Assembly: GCF_016724845.1 (NCBI RefSeq)
Contig: NZ_CP068082.1
Span: 4,774,001 to 4,838,000 of the forward strand
DNA from: Sphingobacterium spiritivorum
GTDB lineage: Bacteria > Bacteroidota > Bacteroidia > Sphingobacteriales > Sphingobacteriaceae
DNA: 64,000 bases
Direction: 5' to 3'
The notes under the pieces were generated by a model. That model was not told the origin of the DNA, did not search any database, and saw only the letters and a program-made list of their open reading frames with translations. The position numbers and the translations under genes were made by a program. This document shows positions 17,087 through 26,051 of the stretch, piece by piece; the first letter of the stretch is position 1, and every line of letters starts with the position of its first letter.

Positions 17087-19891
17087 CTAAAAAGAAATCT
17101 GATGAGCGGCAGGGGCGTCTGTAGTCATTTTTTTAATAGGAGGCGAAAACTGCGTTAGCTTAATACCTTTAACAGCAGCTTTATATTCTTCAATAGTAGG
17201 AGTTCTTCCAAAAATAGCGGACAGAACAACTACCGGAGTAGATGCCAGTAATGATTCTCCTTTTTTACGGTCAGAATCTTTTACGACACGTCCCTGAAAC
17301 AGACGTGTAGATGTTGCCATTACAGTGTCACCCTGTTCAGCCTTTTCCTGATTGCCCATACACAGGTTACAGCCGGGACGTTCCAGGTACAGGATATTGT
17401 CATATGATGTACGGGCCATACTTTTAGGTGCAGCATCATCAAATTCAAAACCCGAATATCTTTGTAATACATCCCAATCGCCCTCTTCTTTGAGCTCATC
17501 AATGATATTATATGTAGGCGCAGCTACCACTAAAGGAGCATGGAATTCTACTTTTCCATATTGTTCCTCCAGGTTTTTCAACATCTTCGAAACAATCTTA
17601 ATATCTCCTTTATGAACCATACATGAACCAACAAAACCAAGGTCTACGTGTTTCTCGCCTCCGTAATAAGAAAGCGCCCGAATAGTATCATGTGTATAGC
17701 GCTTGGATGCATCTGCATTATTTACGTCAGGGTCTGCAATCATAGGTTCATCGATAATGTCCAGATCAACTACAAACTCTGCAAAGTATTTTGCATTTTC
17801 ATCAGGTGTTAACGGCGGTTTTTGTCCAGATCTGATTTCATCAATTCTTTTATTTGCTTTATCAATCAGACCTTTCAGTACCTGCTTTTCATTATCCATA
17901 CCTTTTTCAATCATGATCCTGATTCTGTCTTTCGCAATCTCTAAAGATTCGATAAGGGTATCAGGCTGAGAGATACAGATAGAAGCCTTGGCTTTCATTT
18001 CTGCCGTCCAGTCTGTAAAGGTAAATGCCTGATCAGAAAGTAACGTACCGATATGTACTTCTATCACTCTCCCCTGAAATACATTTTCTCCGTTAAATTC
18101 CTTCAGCATCTGTAACTGAGTAGCATGCACAACATCACGAAAATCCAGATGATCATTCATTTTACCTTTGAAAGTCACTTTTACCGATTCAGGAATAGGC
18201 ATAGAAGCCTCGCCTGTGGCCAATGCAAGTGCTACGGTACCCGAGTCAGCACCGAATGCGACACCTTTAGACATACGGGTGTGTGAGTCACCACCGATAA
18301 TTATAGCCCAGTCATCTACTGTAATATCATTAAGAACCTTGTGTATAACATCGGTCATTGCATGATATACACCTTTAGGATCTCTGGCAGTAATAAGACC
18401 AAAGTCGTTCATAAAACTCATCAGTCTCGGAATATTTTGCTGAGACTTACTATCCCAGACAGATGCCGTATGACAACCTGACTGATAACCGGCATCTACT
18501 ATAGGCGAAATCACCGTTGCAGCCATAGATTCCAGTTCCTGAGCAGTCATCAATCCGGTTGTATCCTGAGAACCGACAATATTTACTTTTGCACGAACAT
18601 AAGAACCGGCATGTAAAACTGCACCGGAAGTTCCGACTGCATTTCTGTTAAATATCTTTTCTACTGCAGTAAGACCCTGACCAGGATGTGAAATCTCTTT
18701 GGAAGGAGCAAATACAGTCGGAGCCACAATTCCTAAGGTTTTGGCAGCAAAAGTCTGTAGTTTTTTACCAAATTCAATGGAATAAGATCCTCCGGCTTTC
18801 ATGAATTCAATCTTTTGAGGAGTAAATGCTGAAGCCACATCCATTATTTCCTGTCCGTCTTTGTACAGTTTTTTGGTTTTTGTATTGACGGTAAGAACAG
18901 TACCTGTATCGACAGAATATGTTTGCTCCAGGACAGGTTGTCCTTCTGCATCAACAACCAGCTTACCGTTTTCATCAAACTTTTTCACCCAGTTTTGAAG
19001 ATCCAGACCAATACCACCGGTAACACCGACAGTAGTCAAAAATATCGGAGAAATGCCGTTTGTTCCTGCCACGACAGGTGCAATATTGACAAATGGAATA
19101 AACGGACTTGCAGGTTTACCAATCCAGAGCGCCACGTTATTGACACCCGACATTCTGGAAGAACCTACACCCATAGTACCTTTTTCAGCAACCAGCATTA
19201 TTCTTTTATCCGGATGTTTTTCTTTAAGCGCCTGCAACTCTTTTTGCTGCTCTTTGTTGTGCTCAAACATACACTGGCCATGAAGCTCGCGGTCTGAACG
19301 GGAGTGTGCATCACTTCCCGGTGAAAGTAAATCTGTGGAAATATCACCTATACCCGCAACAAAAGTCACTAATGAAATTTCTTCCGGTATATCCGGCAGT
19401 TTGGTGTAAAATTCTGCTTTAGCATAACTTTCAAGAATATCTTTGGCAATCGGGTTTCCACTTTCAAACGCTTTCTCCAGACGCTCTGTATCCGCTTCAT
19501 ATAGAAAAACCTGCGTTTTAAGTACATCTGCAGCACTTTTTCCGATAGCCAGGTCTTCACCTAATGCAAGATCCAGCAAGACCTCAATAGAAGGACCACC
19601 CTTCATATGTGATAATTGCTCAAAAGCAAATTCAGGTGAAATTTCTTTTACCTGAGAACTTCCCAGAATAATTTCCTTTAAAAACTGAGCCTTTACACGG
19701 GCAGCACTTGTCGTTCCCGGTAAGGCATTATAAATAAAGAAATTCAGTGAATCTTCACGATGCTCATGACCTGTATCTTTGATCTGTGCGATTACCTCGC
19801 TCATCAATTCAGCTCCATCAATCGGTAAAGGGTGAAGTCCCTGGGTTTCTCTCTCTGCAATTTGCTTTAGATATTCATTATATCTGCTCAT
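17087..19891 (-). CDS. acnB: Aconitate hydratase B (aconitase / 2-methylisocitrate dehydratase)
   Basis: Converts citrate to isocitrate via cis-aconitate in the TCA cycle; AcnB can also hydrate 2-methylaconitate. 934 residues versus 865 in E. coli. Landmarks: N-terminal HEAT-like helical domain (~1-160), then LVTFVAGIGDISTDLLSPGSDAHSR, VGSSRMSGVNNVALWIG, GSQDTTGLMTAQELESMA, IGGDSHTRMSKGV, and the [4Fe-4S] ligands in GFVGSCMVHKGD and PGCNLCMGNQEKAEQGD. Together with icd at 2567 it supplies two consecutive TCA steps in this window, though in separate transcription units. Confidence 0.97.
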   Translation of the reverse strand: MSRYNEYLKQIAERETQGLHPLPIDGAELMSEVIAQIKDTGHEHREDSLNFFIYNALPGTTSAARVKAQFLKEIILGSSQVKEISPEFAFEQLSHMKGGPSIEVLLDLALGEDLAIGKSAADVLKTQVFLYEADTERLEKAFESGNPIAKDILESYAKAEFYTKLPDIPEEISLVTFVAGIGDISTDLLSPGSDAHSRSDRELHGQCMFEHNKEQQKELQALKEKHPDKRIMLVAEKGTMGVGSSRMSGVNNVALWIGKPASPFIPFVNIAPVVAGTNGISPIFLTTVGVTGGIGLDLQNWVKKFDENGKLVVDAEGQPVLEQTYSVDTGTVLTVNTKTKKLYKDGQEIMDVASAFTPQKIEFMKAGGSYSIEFGKKLQTFAAKTLGIVAPTVFAPSKEISHPGQGLTAVEKIFNRNAVGTSGAVLHAGSYVRAKVNIVGSQDTTGLMTAQELESMAATVISPIVDAGYQSGCHTASVWDSKSQQNIPRLMSFMNDFGLITARDPKGVYHAMTDVIHKVLNDITVDDWAIIIGGDSHTRMSKGVAFGADSGTVALALATGEASMPIPESVKVTFKGKMNDHLDFRDVVHATQLQMLKEFNGENVFQGRVIEVHIGTLLSDQAFTFTDWTAEMKAKASICISQPDTLIESLEIAKDRIRIMIEKGMDNEKQVLKGLIDKANKRIDEIRSGQKPPLTPDENAKYFAEFVVDLDIIDEPMIADPDVNNADASKRYTHDTIRALSYYGGEKHVDLGFVGSCMVHKGDIKIVSKMLKNLEEQYGKVEFHAPLVVAAPTYNIIDELKEEGDWDVLQRYSGFEFDDAAPKSMARTSYDNILYLERPGCNLCMGNQEKAEQGDTVMATSTRLFQGRVVKDSDRKKGESLLASTPVVVLSAIFGRTPTIEEYKAAVKGIKLTQFSPPIKKMTTDAPAAHQISF

Positions 19892-20157
19892 AAATTAATT
19901 TTAGTATTAGAAGGGGTCTTAAGTTGTCTAAACTCACAAATTTAATCAATTTATCCAAAAAGTAGTAAATTGTATGTCTACAAATTTGCTTCCGGCTTTC
20001 CTGATAAACAAAGAAATTGTATGCACACTCAAGAACAGCTTCTCATTTGTTATTAGCCGTTTCTATTTTATAGCCCAAGCCATATTAAAGAAACAACAAC
20101 TGTTATTCTCTTTACATCAAAAACGTATCAACCTGTTGAAGTTGACAATTCTTCACT

Positions 20158-20508
20158 TTACTCCTGTAAAACTTTTACACGCTTATTAGCCGCCGCCGTA
20201 TCATTTCCCCACTGTGCAACTGCTTTGAGGACAGGAATAAGTGTTCTGCCAAATTCGGTCAGCTCATAATCTACTTTGAGAGGAGGCTTGCTTGTATGAA
20301 CTGTACGTATGATCAAACCATCTTCCTCCAATTCCTTTAATTGAAGACTTAAAGTTCTTTCTGTGATCAGCTTACATTCCTTTCTCAGTTCACTATATCG
20401 CTTTTTTTCGATTAAATGAATAAGGATTACCGCTTTCCATTTTCCGCCTATGTACTTCATTGTCAGGCTGGTGCTGCAGGGATATTTTTTATCGTCTATA
20501 CAATACAT
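20158..20508 (-). CDS. HxlR-family transcriptional regulator
   Basis: 116 residues; the best HxlR consensus of the three regulators here. YPCSTSLTMKYIGGKWKAVIL carries the conserved N-terminal Cys and GGKWK, then LRKECKLITERTLSLQLKELEEDGLIIR and the wing PPLKVDYELTEFGRTLIPVL. Probably a Cys-based sensor of quinone or thiol-reactive compounds (YodB/CatR-like). It is divergent from a nitroreductase-like gene; a perfect inverted repeat in the 96-bp gap is the likely operator for both genes. Confidence 0.93.
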   Translation of the reverse strand: MYCIDDKKYPCSTSLTMKYIGGKWKAVILIHLIEKKRYSELRKECKLITERTLSLQLKELEEDGLIIRTVHTSKPPLKVDYELTEFGRTLIPVLKAVAQWGNDTAAANKRVKVLQE

Positions 20509-20536
20509 CTGTTACTGTCTTTTTTGACCGTTATTG

Positions 20537-20592
20537 CAAAGATAATATACTATACTTATTTTTGCAACAGTAAAAAGTATAGTATAAATTTA
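20537..20592. promoter_or_regulatory. Divergent promoters with HxlR-type operator dyad
   Basis: Perfect 11-bp inverted repeat ATACTATACTT (20547-20557) and AAGTATAGTAT (20575-20585), 17-base spacer. On the plus strand TTTG (20561-20564) and TAAATTTA (20585-20592), N20, form a promoter for the nitroreductase gene. On the minus strand TTG (20567-20565) and TATCTTTG (20544-20537), N20, form one for hxlR. One arm lies in each promoter spacer, so a bound regulator would block both. Confidence 0.7.
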
Positions 20593-20604
20593 AATGTAAA
20601 TAAT

Positions 20605-21204
20605 ATGACTTTTCTAAAACTTGCAGAAAGCAGATACACCACTAAAAGCTATGTTGCTGCTAAAAAAATTTCAGACGAAAAAATCGAAACATTGAAAGAC
20701 ATTATACGGCTTAGCCCTTCTTCGATCAACAGTCAGCCATGGAAGTTTGCTTTTGTTTCAGATGAAAGGGTAAAAAGTGAATTAGCTGCAGCCTCTTACT
20801 GGAATGCAGAAAAAATTAATCAGGCCAGTCACTTGGTCGTCTTTAGTGCTATTGATGATACTGAAGTCTTTGAAAAACAAATTAACGAACATCTTCCTGA
20901 AGGCTCAGTAAACTATTACAATCGGTTTTTAAAACCAAAAGGAGAGGAGGAAATCAAAAGCTGGCTACAGCATCAGGTATATCTTTCTCTCGGATTCTTT
21001 CTTTCTGCCTGCGCAAGTCTGGAGATTGACAGTACTCCAATGGAGGGAATTCAAAATGATGAATATGACAAAATTCTGAAATGGGAAGGGTATAAGACAC
21101 TCTTTGCTGTTGCGATCGGTTACAGAAATCCGGCAGACAACAATCAGCCGTCACTTAATCCCAAATTACGCTTACCCTCAGAACAAATTATTCACGTTAT
21201 ATAA
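20605..21204 (+). CDS. Nitroreductase-family NAD(P)H-dependent oxidoreductase
   Basis: 199 residues from the ATG at 20605; the open frame continues upstream into the regulator's promoter, but the family start FLKLAESRYTTKSY fits this ATG. Nitroreductase (PF00881) features: SRYTTKSY and LSPSSINSQPWKF bind FMN, SLGFFLSACASLEIDSTPMEGI is the second FMN/dimer motif, and VAIGYRNPADNNQ the terminal part. Expected to be a flavin enzyme reducing nitroaromatics or quinones, close to NfsB/dihydropteridine reductase. Its expression is probably controlled by the divergent HxlR protein. Confidence 0.9.
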   Translation: MTFLKLAESRYTTKSYVAAKKISDEKIETLKDIIRLSPSSINSQPWKFAFVSDERVKSELAAASYWNAEKINQASHLVVFSAIDDTEVFEKQINEHLPEGSVNYYNRFLKPKGEEEIKSWLQHQVYLSLGFFLSACASLEIDSTPMEGIQNDEYDKILKWEGYKTLFAVAIGYRNPADNNQPSLNPKLRLPSEQIIHVI

Positions 21205-21361
21205 TCATTTGTTTATTTTAACATGATTTAAATTGGAATCTTTAAAGTCATTAATTCTTTCATCTACGTGATAATAATGAATATTCTTATTACATATAGC
21301 AACTTTTAGCATGAAATATTTTGGCTGTACAATCAGGAATCACTAATTTGTTTTGAAAAAA

Positions 21362-21388
21362 TGTCCCCATTTAAAAAAATCAATCGTC
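21362..21388 (+). promoter_or_regulatory. Candidate ECF42-type promoter before the DGPF gene
   Basis: TGTCCC (21362-21367), 17-base spacer, CGTC (21385-21388), 29 bp before the ATG at 21418. It resembles the TGTCGA / CGA-TC pattern reported for ECF42 sigma factors, whose gene is third in this operon. This would make the cassette self-regulated; match by eye only. Confidence 0.35.
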
Positions 21389-21417
21389 ATTAAGTCGAAC
21401 AATAAAATATTAAAAAA

Positions 21418-21759
21418 ATGAAAGAATTTGCATTAATCTTCAGACTAAAAGACATTTCTGATTTTCAACCTTCTCCTGAACAAATGCAGGAAAGAATGAA
21501 CTGGTTAGCAGGCATAGCTGCACAAAACAAATTGGTAGACAAAGGAAATACACTATTACCTTCAACCGGGAGTGCTAAAACTGTAAAATCTGACAATATA
21601 GTCACAGACGGACCCTATACGGAGATTAAGGAGTTTATCAGCGGCTATATTGTAGTAAAAGCAGATAGCATCGATGAGGCTGTTGCAATGGCAAAAAGCA
21701 ATCCGGTATTTAAAATAGACGGAAGTATTGAAGTTAGAGAAGTTTTAAAAAGAAGTTAG
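21418..21759 (+). CDS. YciI/DGPF-domain protein linked to the ECF42 sigma factor
   Basis: 113 residues of the YCII-related fold (PF03795), with the DGPF-type signature in VTDGPYTEIKEFISGYIVVKADSIDEAVAMAKSNP. DGPF proteins are the conserved gene neighbours of ECF42 sigma factors, and the sigma gene is two genes downstream. The family is a small dimeric ferredoxin-like fold of unknown role, related to muconolactone isomerase. First gene of a three-gene operon (20 bp to the next). Confidence 0.88.
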   Translation: MKEFALIFRLKDISDFQPSPEQMQERMNWLAGIAAQNKLVDKGNTLLPSTGSAKTVKSDNIVTDGPYTEIKEFISGYIVVKADSIDEAVAMAKSNPVFKIDGSIEVREVLKRS

Positions 21760-21779
21760 TACTCCGGAAAGATTTTTTT

Positions 21780-22085
21780 ATGATTGTAGTAAAAGTAACT
21801 TATACAGTACATGACAAATATGTAAACGCCAATAAAGAAAGGATACAAGATTTCCTCGCTGACTTTAAAAAATTGGATAATACACAATTTTCCTATGCTG
21901 TATTTCAAAAAGAGGATGACAAAACATTTGTTCATCTCTCTCAATACCGAAATAAGGATATTCAGGAGCAATTGCTGAATACAGCAAGTTTTGTGCATTT
22001 TCAGGAACAACGGGACAAAAATCTGGATTCCGAACCTCAGATTGAATTTTTAAATCTTATAGGAAATTCAAAAGATATAGTATAA
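21780..22085 (+). CDS. ABM-like (antibiotic biosynthesis monooxygenase) small protein
   Basis: 101 residues with the dimeric alpha/beta-barrel pattern of quinol/antibiotic monooxygenase-like proteins: VKVTYTVHDKYVNANKERIQDFLADFKK, then FSYAVFQKEDDKTFVHLSQYRNKDIQEQLLNTASFVHFQEQRDKNL. The His in FVHFQ and the early strand are family-like. Many members lack proven enzymatic activity. It sits between the DGPF gene (20 bp) and the sigma gene (25 bp), so it belongs to the cassette. The exact subfamily is uncertain. Confidence 0.7.
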   Translation: MIVVKVTYTVHDKYVNANKERIQDFLADFKKLDNTQFSYAVFQKEDDKTFVHLSQYRNKDIQEQLLNTASFVHFQEQRDKNLDSEPQIEFLNLIGNSKDIV

Positions 22086-22110
22086 TCGTTAAGAAAGGAA
22101 AGCAGCAAGA

Positions 22111-23376
22111 TTGTCAGGAAAACAAGCACATAAAGACCTTTTACCGCATTTATTCCGACAGGAATACGCTAAAATGACGGCGGTACTGTGCCGTCATTTT
22201 GGTTTACATGCTATAGAAATGGCAGAAGATATTGCAAATGATACTTTTCTGAAAGCATCGGAGTACTGGGCTATTAACGGTATACCTGATAATCCTACAG
22301 CCTGGCTCTACACAGTAGCAAAGAATAAAACAAAAGATTATGTGAAACGCACAGCTATCTTCGAAACACAAATCAAACAAGAAATAAAAGCTGAACAGAT
22401 TGATACGGAGAAGGAATTTGAATACAACGATCAGCTGATTGCTGACAGTCAGCTGGCAATGATTTTTGCAGTTTGTAACCCTGTCAATTCGCGGGAAAGC
22501 CAGATCTGTCTGGCTCTGCAAATTCTTTGTGGATTCAGTGTAGAAGAGATAGCTGATGCATTTTTAATAAATACAGAAACGATAAAAAAACGTCTGCTAC
22601 GTGCAAGAACAAATCTTCGGAATACCAGTTTTCAGATTAAATCCTTAAGCGAAGGACAAATTAAATCAAGGCTGGAGGTTGTTCTGAAAACTTTGTATCT
22701 GTTGTTTAATGAGGGATATTTTTCGAAAGCCAACAAGCAGCAAATCAGAATTAACCTCTGTTCTGAAGCCATACGGCTAACCTTATGCCTGACAGAAAAC
22801 CGGATGACAAACACCGCACAAACAAATGCGCTGATGGCCTTGATGTGTTTTCAAAGTTCAAGACTGGAAACAAGAATGAATATAAACGGAGAAGCCATAC
22901 TTTTTGACGAGCAGGACAGAAATCTATGGGATCAATCGCTGATACATCGCGGAAACTATTATCTGGTAAATGCGACAACGCAGTCCGCCAAATCTCCGAC
23001 AAAATATCATCTGGAAGCCGGGATTGCTTATTGGCATACCACATCCACAGACCATAGTAAATGGATAAATATATTACAACTGTATGATCAGCTTATTAGA
23101 ATTGAAGACTCCCCGATAACAGCATTAAACAGAGTCTTTGCTTTTGCTAATGTGCATGGAAAAGAAAAAGCAATTTTGGAAGCTGAAAAACTTAATTTGA
23201 TTACAAACAGTTGCTATCAGGCTCTGATGGGCTATCTGTATGCTTATACAGATATGGACAGATCAGTGGCACACTATGAACAAGCCATCAGATTGAGCAG
23301 GTCGTTAACTGAAAAACACACATTACAAAAGGAAATTGAACGTTTGAAATTCGCAAAAATCAATGCCGGGAAATAA
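22111..23376 (+). CDS. ECF42-like RNA polymerase sigma factor with C-terminal TPR-like extension
   Basis: 421 residues, far longer than ordinary ECF sigma factors (~190). Region 2 is at FRQEYAKMTAVLCRHFGLHAIEMAEDIANDTFLKA and WLYTVAKNKTKDYVKR; region 4 at ALQILCGFSVEEIADAFLINTETIKKRLLRARTNLR. The remainder (~185-421, e.g. LYLLFNEGYFSKANKQQ, NAYANVHG-type repeats, YLYAYTDMDRSVAHYEQAIRLSRS) is the helical DUF6596/TPR-like extension typical of ECF42. No anti-sigma gene adjoins; the extension is thought to take that role. The start is TTG at 22111: an in-frame stop lies at 22090, and the first ATG would cut into region 2. Confidence 0.88.
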   Translation: MSGKQAHKDLLPHLFRQEYAKMTAVLCRHFGLHAIEMAEDIANDTFLKASEYWAINGIPDNPTAWLYTVAKNKTKDYVKRTAIFETQIKQEIKAEQIDTEKEFEYNDQLIADSQLAMIFAVCNPVNSRESQICLALQILCGFSVEEIADAFLINTETIKKRLLRARTNLRNTSFQIKSLSEGQIKSRLEVVLKTLYLLFNEGYFSKANKQQIRINLCSEAIRLTLCLTENRMTNTAQTNALMALMCFQSSRLETRMNINGEAILFDEQDRNLWDQSLIHRGNYYLVNATTQSAKSPTKYHLEAGIAYWHTTSTDHSKWINILQLYDQLIRIEDSPITALNRVFAFANVHGKEKAILEAEKLNLITNSCYQALMGYLYAYTDMDRSVAHYEQAIRLSRSLTEKHTLQKEIERLKFAKINAGK

Positions 23377-23528
23377 CAGGGGTGTACATAATTTTTATAA
23401 ACAATGTTTTGAATATCTGTTACTGCAATTCCTGACTAAATCCAACTTTAAAAATTGTTTAAAATCCCCGGAAACAGGGAAGACAGAAAGCTACTATTTT
23501 ATCTATTTTTGGCAAAAGCTATAGTAAC

Positions 23529-24056
23529 ATGCAGCAAATAGTTTCACTTTCAGAAGATGAACTCCGGCGATTAAAAAAGAAATCCTCCTTCAATTTTTGG
23601 ATAGTTCCTGTACAAATGTGCGGCATGGCTATCATGGCAACCTGGATATTCGGAAAAGTTTTAATTGGGCTAATGGTTTGTATTGTTGTGTTAACAGTCT
23701 ATACCATTGTCTCTCTTGTGGCAATGAAGCACCCTTCTGTTGCCGGAACCCGCAAAACCATCCGAAAACAAGTTGTAGAAGATGTCCGTATAGAAGGTAC
23801 AGGCTATAAATTAAAATACACATCCGTTTATATCAGGCTCAGGGAAGAAGCGGATGCTGCCGGAACTGATCCTGTAAATGAATTCCTGATTTATCACAGT
23901 TATGGGTGTATTGGCTACCAGCAGGACAAGGATTTACCCAAATACTGTAAAGAACTCAAAGGTGAGATTGTCGAAATAGAATATATCACCGAAACCGGAA
24001 TGGTGATTGGCTTCCGCGCCAAACCACCTTATCAATTAAATTCAACAGATAAATAG
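23529..24056 (+). CDS. Hypothetical two-helix membrane protein
   Basis: 175 residues. Two adjacent hydrophobic helices (~23-42 WIVPVQMCGMAIMATWIFG and ~44-66 LIGLMVCIVVLTVYTIVSLVA) are followed by a basic linker and a beta-rich soluble domain (~85-165: VRIEGTGYKLKYTSVYIRL, NEFLIYHSYGCIGYQQDK, GEIVEIEYITETGMVIGF). The soluble part looks like an OB- or SH3-like barrel, but I do not recognise a family. It stands alone, with 152 bp upstream and 173 bp downstream free of genes. Confidence 0.6.
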   Translation: MQQIVSLSEDELRRLKKKSSFNFWIVPVQMCGMAIMATWIFGKVLIGLMVCIVVLTVYTIVSLVAMKHPSVAGTRKTIRKQVVEDVRIEGTGYKLKYTSVYIRLREEADAAGTDPVNEFLIYHSYGCIGYQQDKDLPKYCKELKGEIVEIEYITETGMVIGFRAKPPYQLNSTDK

Positions 24057-24229
24057 CCCTTGCAGACTATCAGCCCTGGATACTGAAAATAGGTAACTTA
24101 TACTTTACCCTTTCAATTCTCCGCATGCCGATAATACTTAACATCTTTTAACACAAGCACATTAAACTTTAGGAGTTTCTTTCGATCTATTAGATAAAAT
24201 TAGTTCATTGATTACTAAAAAAATCGAAA

Positions 24230-24691
24230 ATGAAAAAAATGCTATTATTGGTAGGTCTTATGTCCGGATTGACATTTGCTACCTATGCTCAGGAAGTTCA
24301 AAGTAAACCCGTAAAAAGAACAGAACGCGGCGAAAAAATGATAAATAAAACTCCGGAAGAAATGGCTACACTACAGACGGAGCGATTGGATAAGGAGCTG
24401 AAATTTACAGAAGCACAAAAGAAACAAGTCTATGCCATCCAGTTGAAAAGTGCTCAAAAACAAAAAGAGGCGATGAGTGACAATAAAGCCGGTCGGGAAG
24501 CTTTCCGTGAAGGAATGAAGCAAAATCAGGAAGAACTCAACAAGGTGCTGACACCTGAACAACAAAATATCCTTAAAGAGAAACGTGCACAACGCGGGGA
24601 CCGTATGAAAGGCAAACGTAAAATGGATGGCGAACGCGGAAGCAGAAAAGCTGAAAAAATAGTCCCTGCTGAGGATAAAACTTCATTATAA
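24230..24691 (+). CDS. Small secreted CpxP/Spy-like helical protein
   Basis: 153 residues. The signal peptide MKKMLLLVGLMSGLTFATYAQ predicts export to the periplasm. The mature part is highly charged and helical: MATLQTERLDKELKFTEAQKKQVYAIQLK and QNQEELNKVLTPEQQNILKEKRAQRGDRMKGKRK. The LTEAQ...LTPEQ arrangement recalls LTxxQ proteins (Spy/CpxP) that act as periplasmic chaperones or stress sensors; Bacteroidota have many unnamed relatives. It ends before a strong terminator shared with the convergent Nudix gene. Confidence 0.75.
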   Translation: MKKMLLLVGLMSGLTFATYAQEVQSKPVKRTERGEKMINKTPEEMATLQTERLDKELKFTEAQKKQVYAIQLKSAQKQKEAMSDNKAGREAFREGMKQNQEELNKVLTPEQQNILKEKRAQRGDRMKGKRKMDGERGSRKAEKIVPAEDKTSL

Positions 24692-24742
24692 TATTAAGTT
24701 CATATTCCGATACATTTTAATTTAGTTTAGTTAGTTTAGCAG

Positions 24743-24773
24743 ACGGGCAGCACTTATGGCTGCCCGTTTTTTG
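24743..24773 (+). terminator. Rho-independent terminator after the CpxP-like gene
   Basis: 9-bp GC-rich perfect arms ACGGGCAGC (24743-24751) and GCTGCCCGT (24759-24767), then TTTTTT. Confidence 0.85.
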
Positions 24774-24775
24774 TA

Positions 24776-25363
24776 TTATTTTCTGATCTTTTTGATTACA
24801 TCCAGAATCAGCGGATAGGTATTTTCCTTTACTTTTTTCAATCGGGCAGGAGTGAGCCATTCTGCTTCTGTAATATCCTCTTCATGCTGAGGGATCAACT
24901 TTGGAACTTTATTAATTCCCATACGATACCAATTGGTTGCTTTCAACACAAATTTACCCCGCATATAATAGGTATGATAGGTAGTAATAAGTTTGGGACC
25001 CAGATAATCGATCTTCACACCAGTCTCTTCTTCTACTTCACGAACAGCCGCGACTTTCATTTTTTCGGATTCTTCAACCTTTCCTTTGGGTAGGTCCCAG
25101 TGTCCTAATCGGAAAATAAAAAGATATCCGCCTTCGCCATTTTCAACCAGCCCTCCGGCAGCCTTAATAATTCTTGCTTTATCCAATATTTTTTTAAAGA
25201 CAACTTCAAATTCCGGGTGAATATACAGATAAGTGACAGGTGTTGCACTCTGTGCAGACTGCGCGAAAAGTTTTTCCAGGTCAATTTCTTGAATGCCAAT
25301 TGTTTGAGGGTTTTCAATGTTCTTAGGAACGAAATCTGTCAAAATTAAAACAGATTGGTTCAT
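24776..25363 (-). CDS. NUDIX hydrolase
   Basis: 195 residues from the ATG at 25363; the frame is open to 25387, but that start would overlap pyrE. The Nudix box is complete in GKVEESEKMKVAAVREVEEETGV (G-x5-E-x7-REVEEETG). HWDLPKG precedes it, as in MutT-like and ADP-ribose pyrophosphatase-like enzymes. An N-terminal ~70-residue extension (TDFVPKNIENPQTIGIQEID) precedes the Nudix domain and is not recognised. The substrate, some nucleoside diphosphate linked to X, is unknown. Divergent from pyrE with only 22 bp between start codons. Confidence 0.88.
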   Translation of the reverse strand: MNQSVLILTDFVPKNIENPQTIGIQEIDLEKLFAQSAQSATPVTYLYIHPEFEVVFKKILDKARIIKAAGGLVENGEGGYLFIFRLGHWDLPKGKVEESEKMKVAAVREVEEETGVKIDYLGPKLITTYHTYYMRGKFVLKATNWYRMGINKVPKLIPQHEEDITEAEWLTPARLKKVKENTYPLILDVIKKIRK

Positions 25364-25385
25364 ATAAATTTTATAAATTTGCTGC

Positions 25386-26033
25386 ATGAATAATTTAAAT
25401 GAGGTTGAACAAAAAGTTGCTGAATCCTTACTGCAAATTAAAGCAATTAAATTGCAACCTAAAAGTCCTTTTACATGGGCTTCGGGATGGAGATCACCAA
25501 TTTATTGTGATAATCGTATTACATTGTCTTATCCGGCTATCCGTACTTACATCAGACAAAAACTTGCTAAGCTCATTCAGGAAGAGTTCGGAAGTGTCGA
25601 TATGATTTCCGGTGTAGCTACAGCAGGTATTCCTCAGGGAGTATTAGTGGCGCAGGATTTGGGATTACCATTTACTTATGTTCGTAGCAGCGCTAAAGAT
25701 CACGGTCGCCAGAATCTTATCGAAGGAGAAGTAGTAAGCGGACAACGTGTAGTCGTAGTGGAAGATCTGGTATCTACCGGAAAAAGCAGTCTGCAAGCTG
25801 TAAAAGCATTACGTGAGGCTGGTTGTAACGTAGTAGGTCTTGTATCTATATTCAGCTATGGCTTTGATGAAGCTGTACAGAATTTCGGAGAAGCTAAATG
25901 TGCTTTTTTCAGCCTGTGTGATTATAATGCTCTTATTCAGGTTGCAGCTGAGCGCAATTATATCATGGAAGAAGATGTTGATGTCCTGAGACAATGGCGC
26001 GTAAGCCCGTCTACATGGGAGGCAACAGTATAA
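25386..26033 (+). CDS. pyrE: Orotate phosphoribosyltransferase
   Basis: 215 residues. Transfers phosphoribose from PRPP to orotate to make OMP in pyrimidine synthesis. PyrE features: LKAIKLQPKSPFTWASGWRSPIYCDNR (substrate loop), GVATAGIPQGVLVAQDL, the mobile-loop segment SSAKDHGRQNLIEG, and the PRPP motif VVVVEDLVSTGKSS. The start is the first ATG after a TAAATTTG element (25374-25381), which would give a nearly leaderless message. The SRPBCC gene follows by 18 bp. Confidence 0.96.
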   Translation: MNNLNEVEQKVAESLLQIKAIKLQPKSPFTWASGWRSPIYCDNRITLSYPAIRTYIRQKLAKLIQEEFGSVDMISGVATAGIPQGVLVAQDLGLPFTYVRSSAKDHGRQNLIEGEVVSGQRVVVVEDLVSTGKSSLQAVKALREAGCNVVGLVSIFSYGFDEAVQNFGEAKCAFFSLCDYNALIQVAAERNYIMEEDVDVLRQWRVSPSTWEATV

Positions 26034-26051
26034 TATTAAATTTTACAAAAG

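Noticed and set aside
18923..19297. Plus-strand frame opposite acnB
   Set aside because: Overlaps the conserved aconitase frame completely.
19974..20189. 71-codon plus-strand frame between acnB and hxlR
   Set aside because: Overlaps the end of the hxlR gene, looks random, no promoter or ribosome-binding context.
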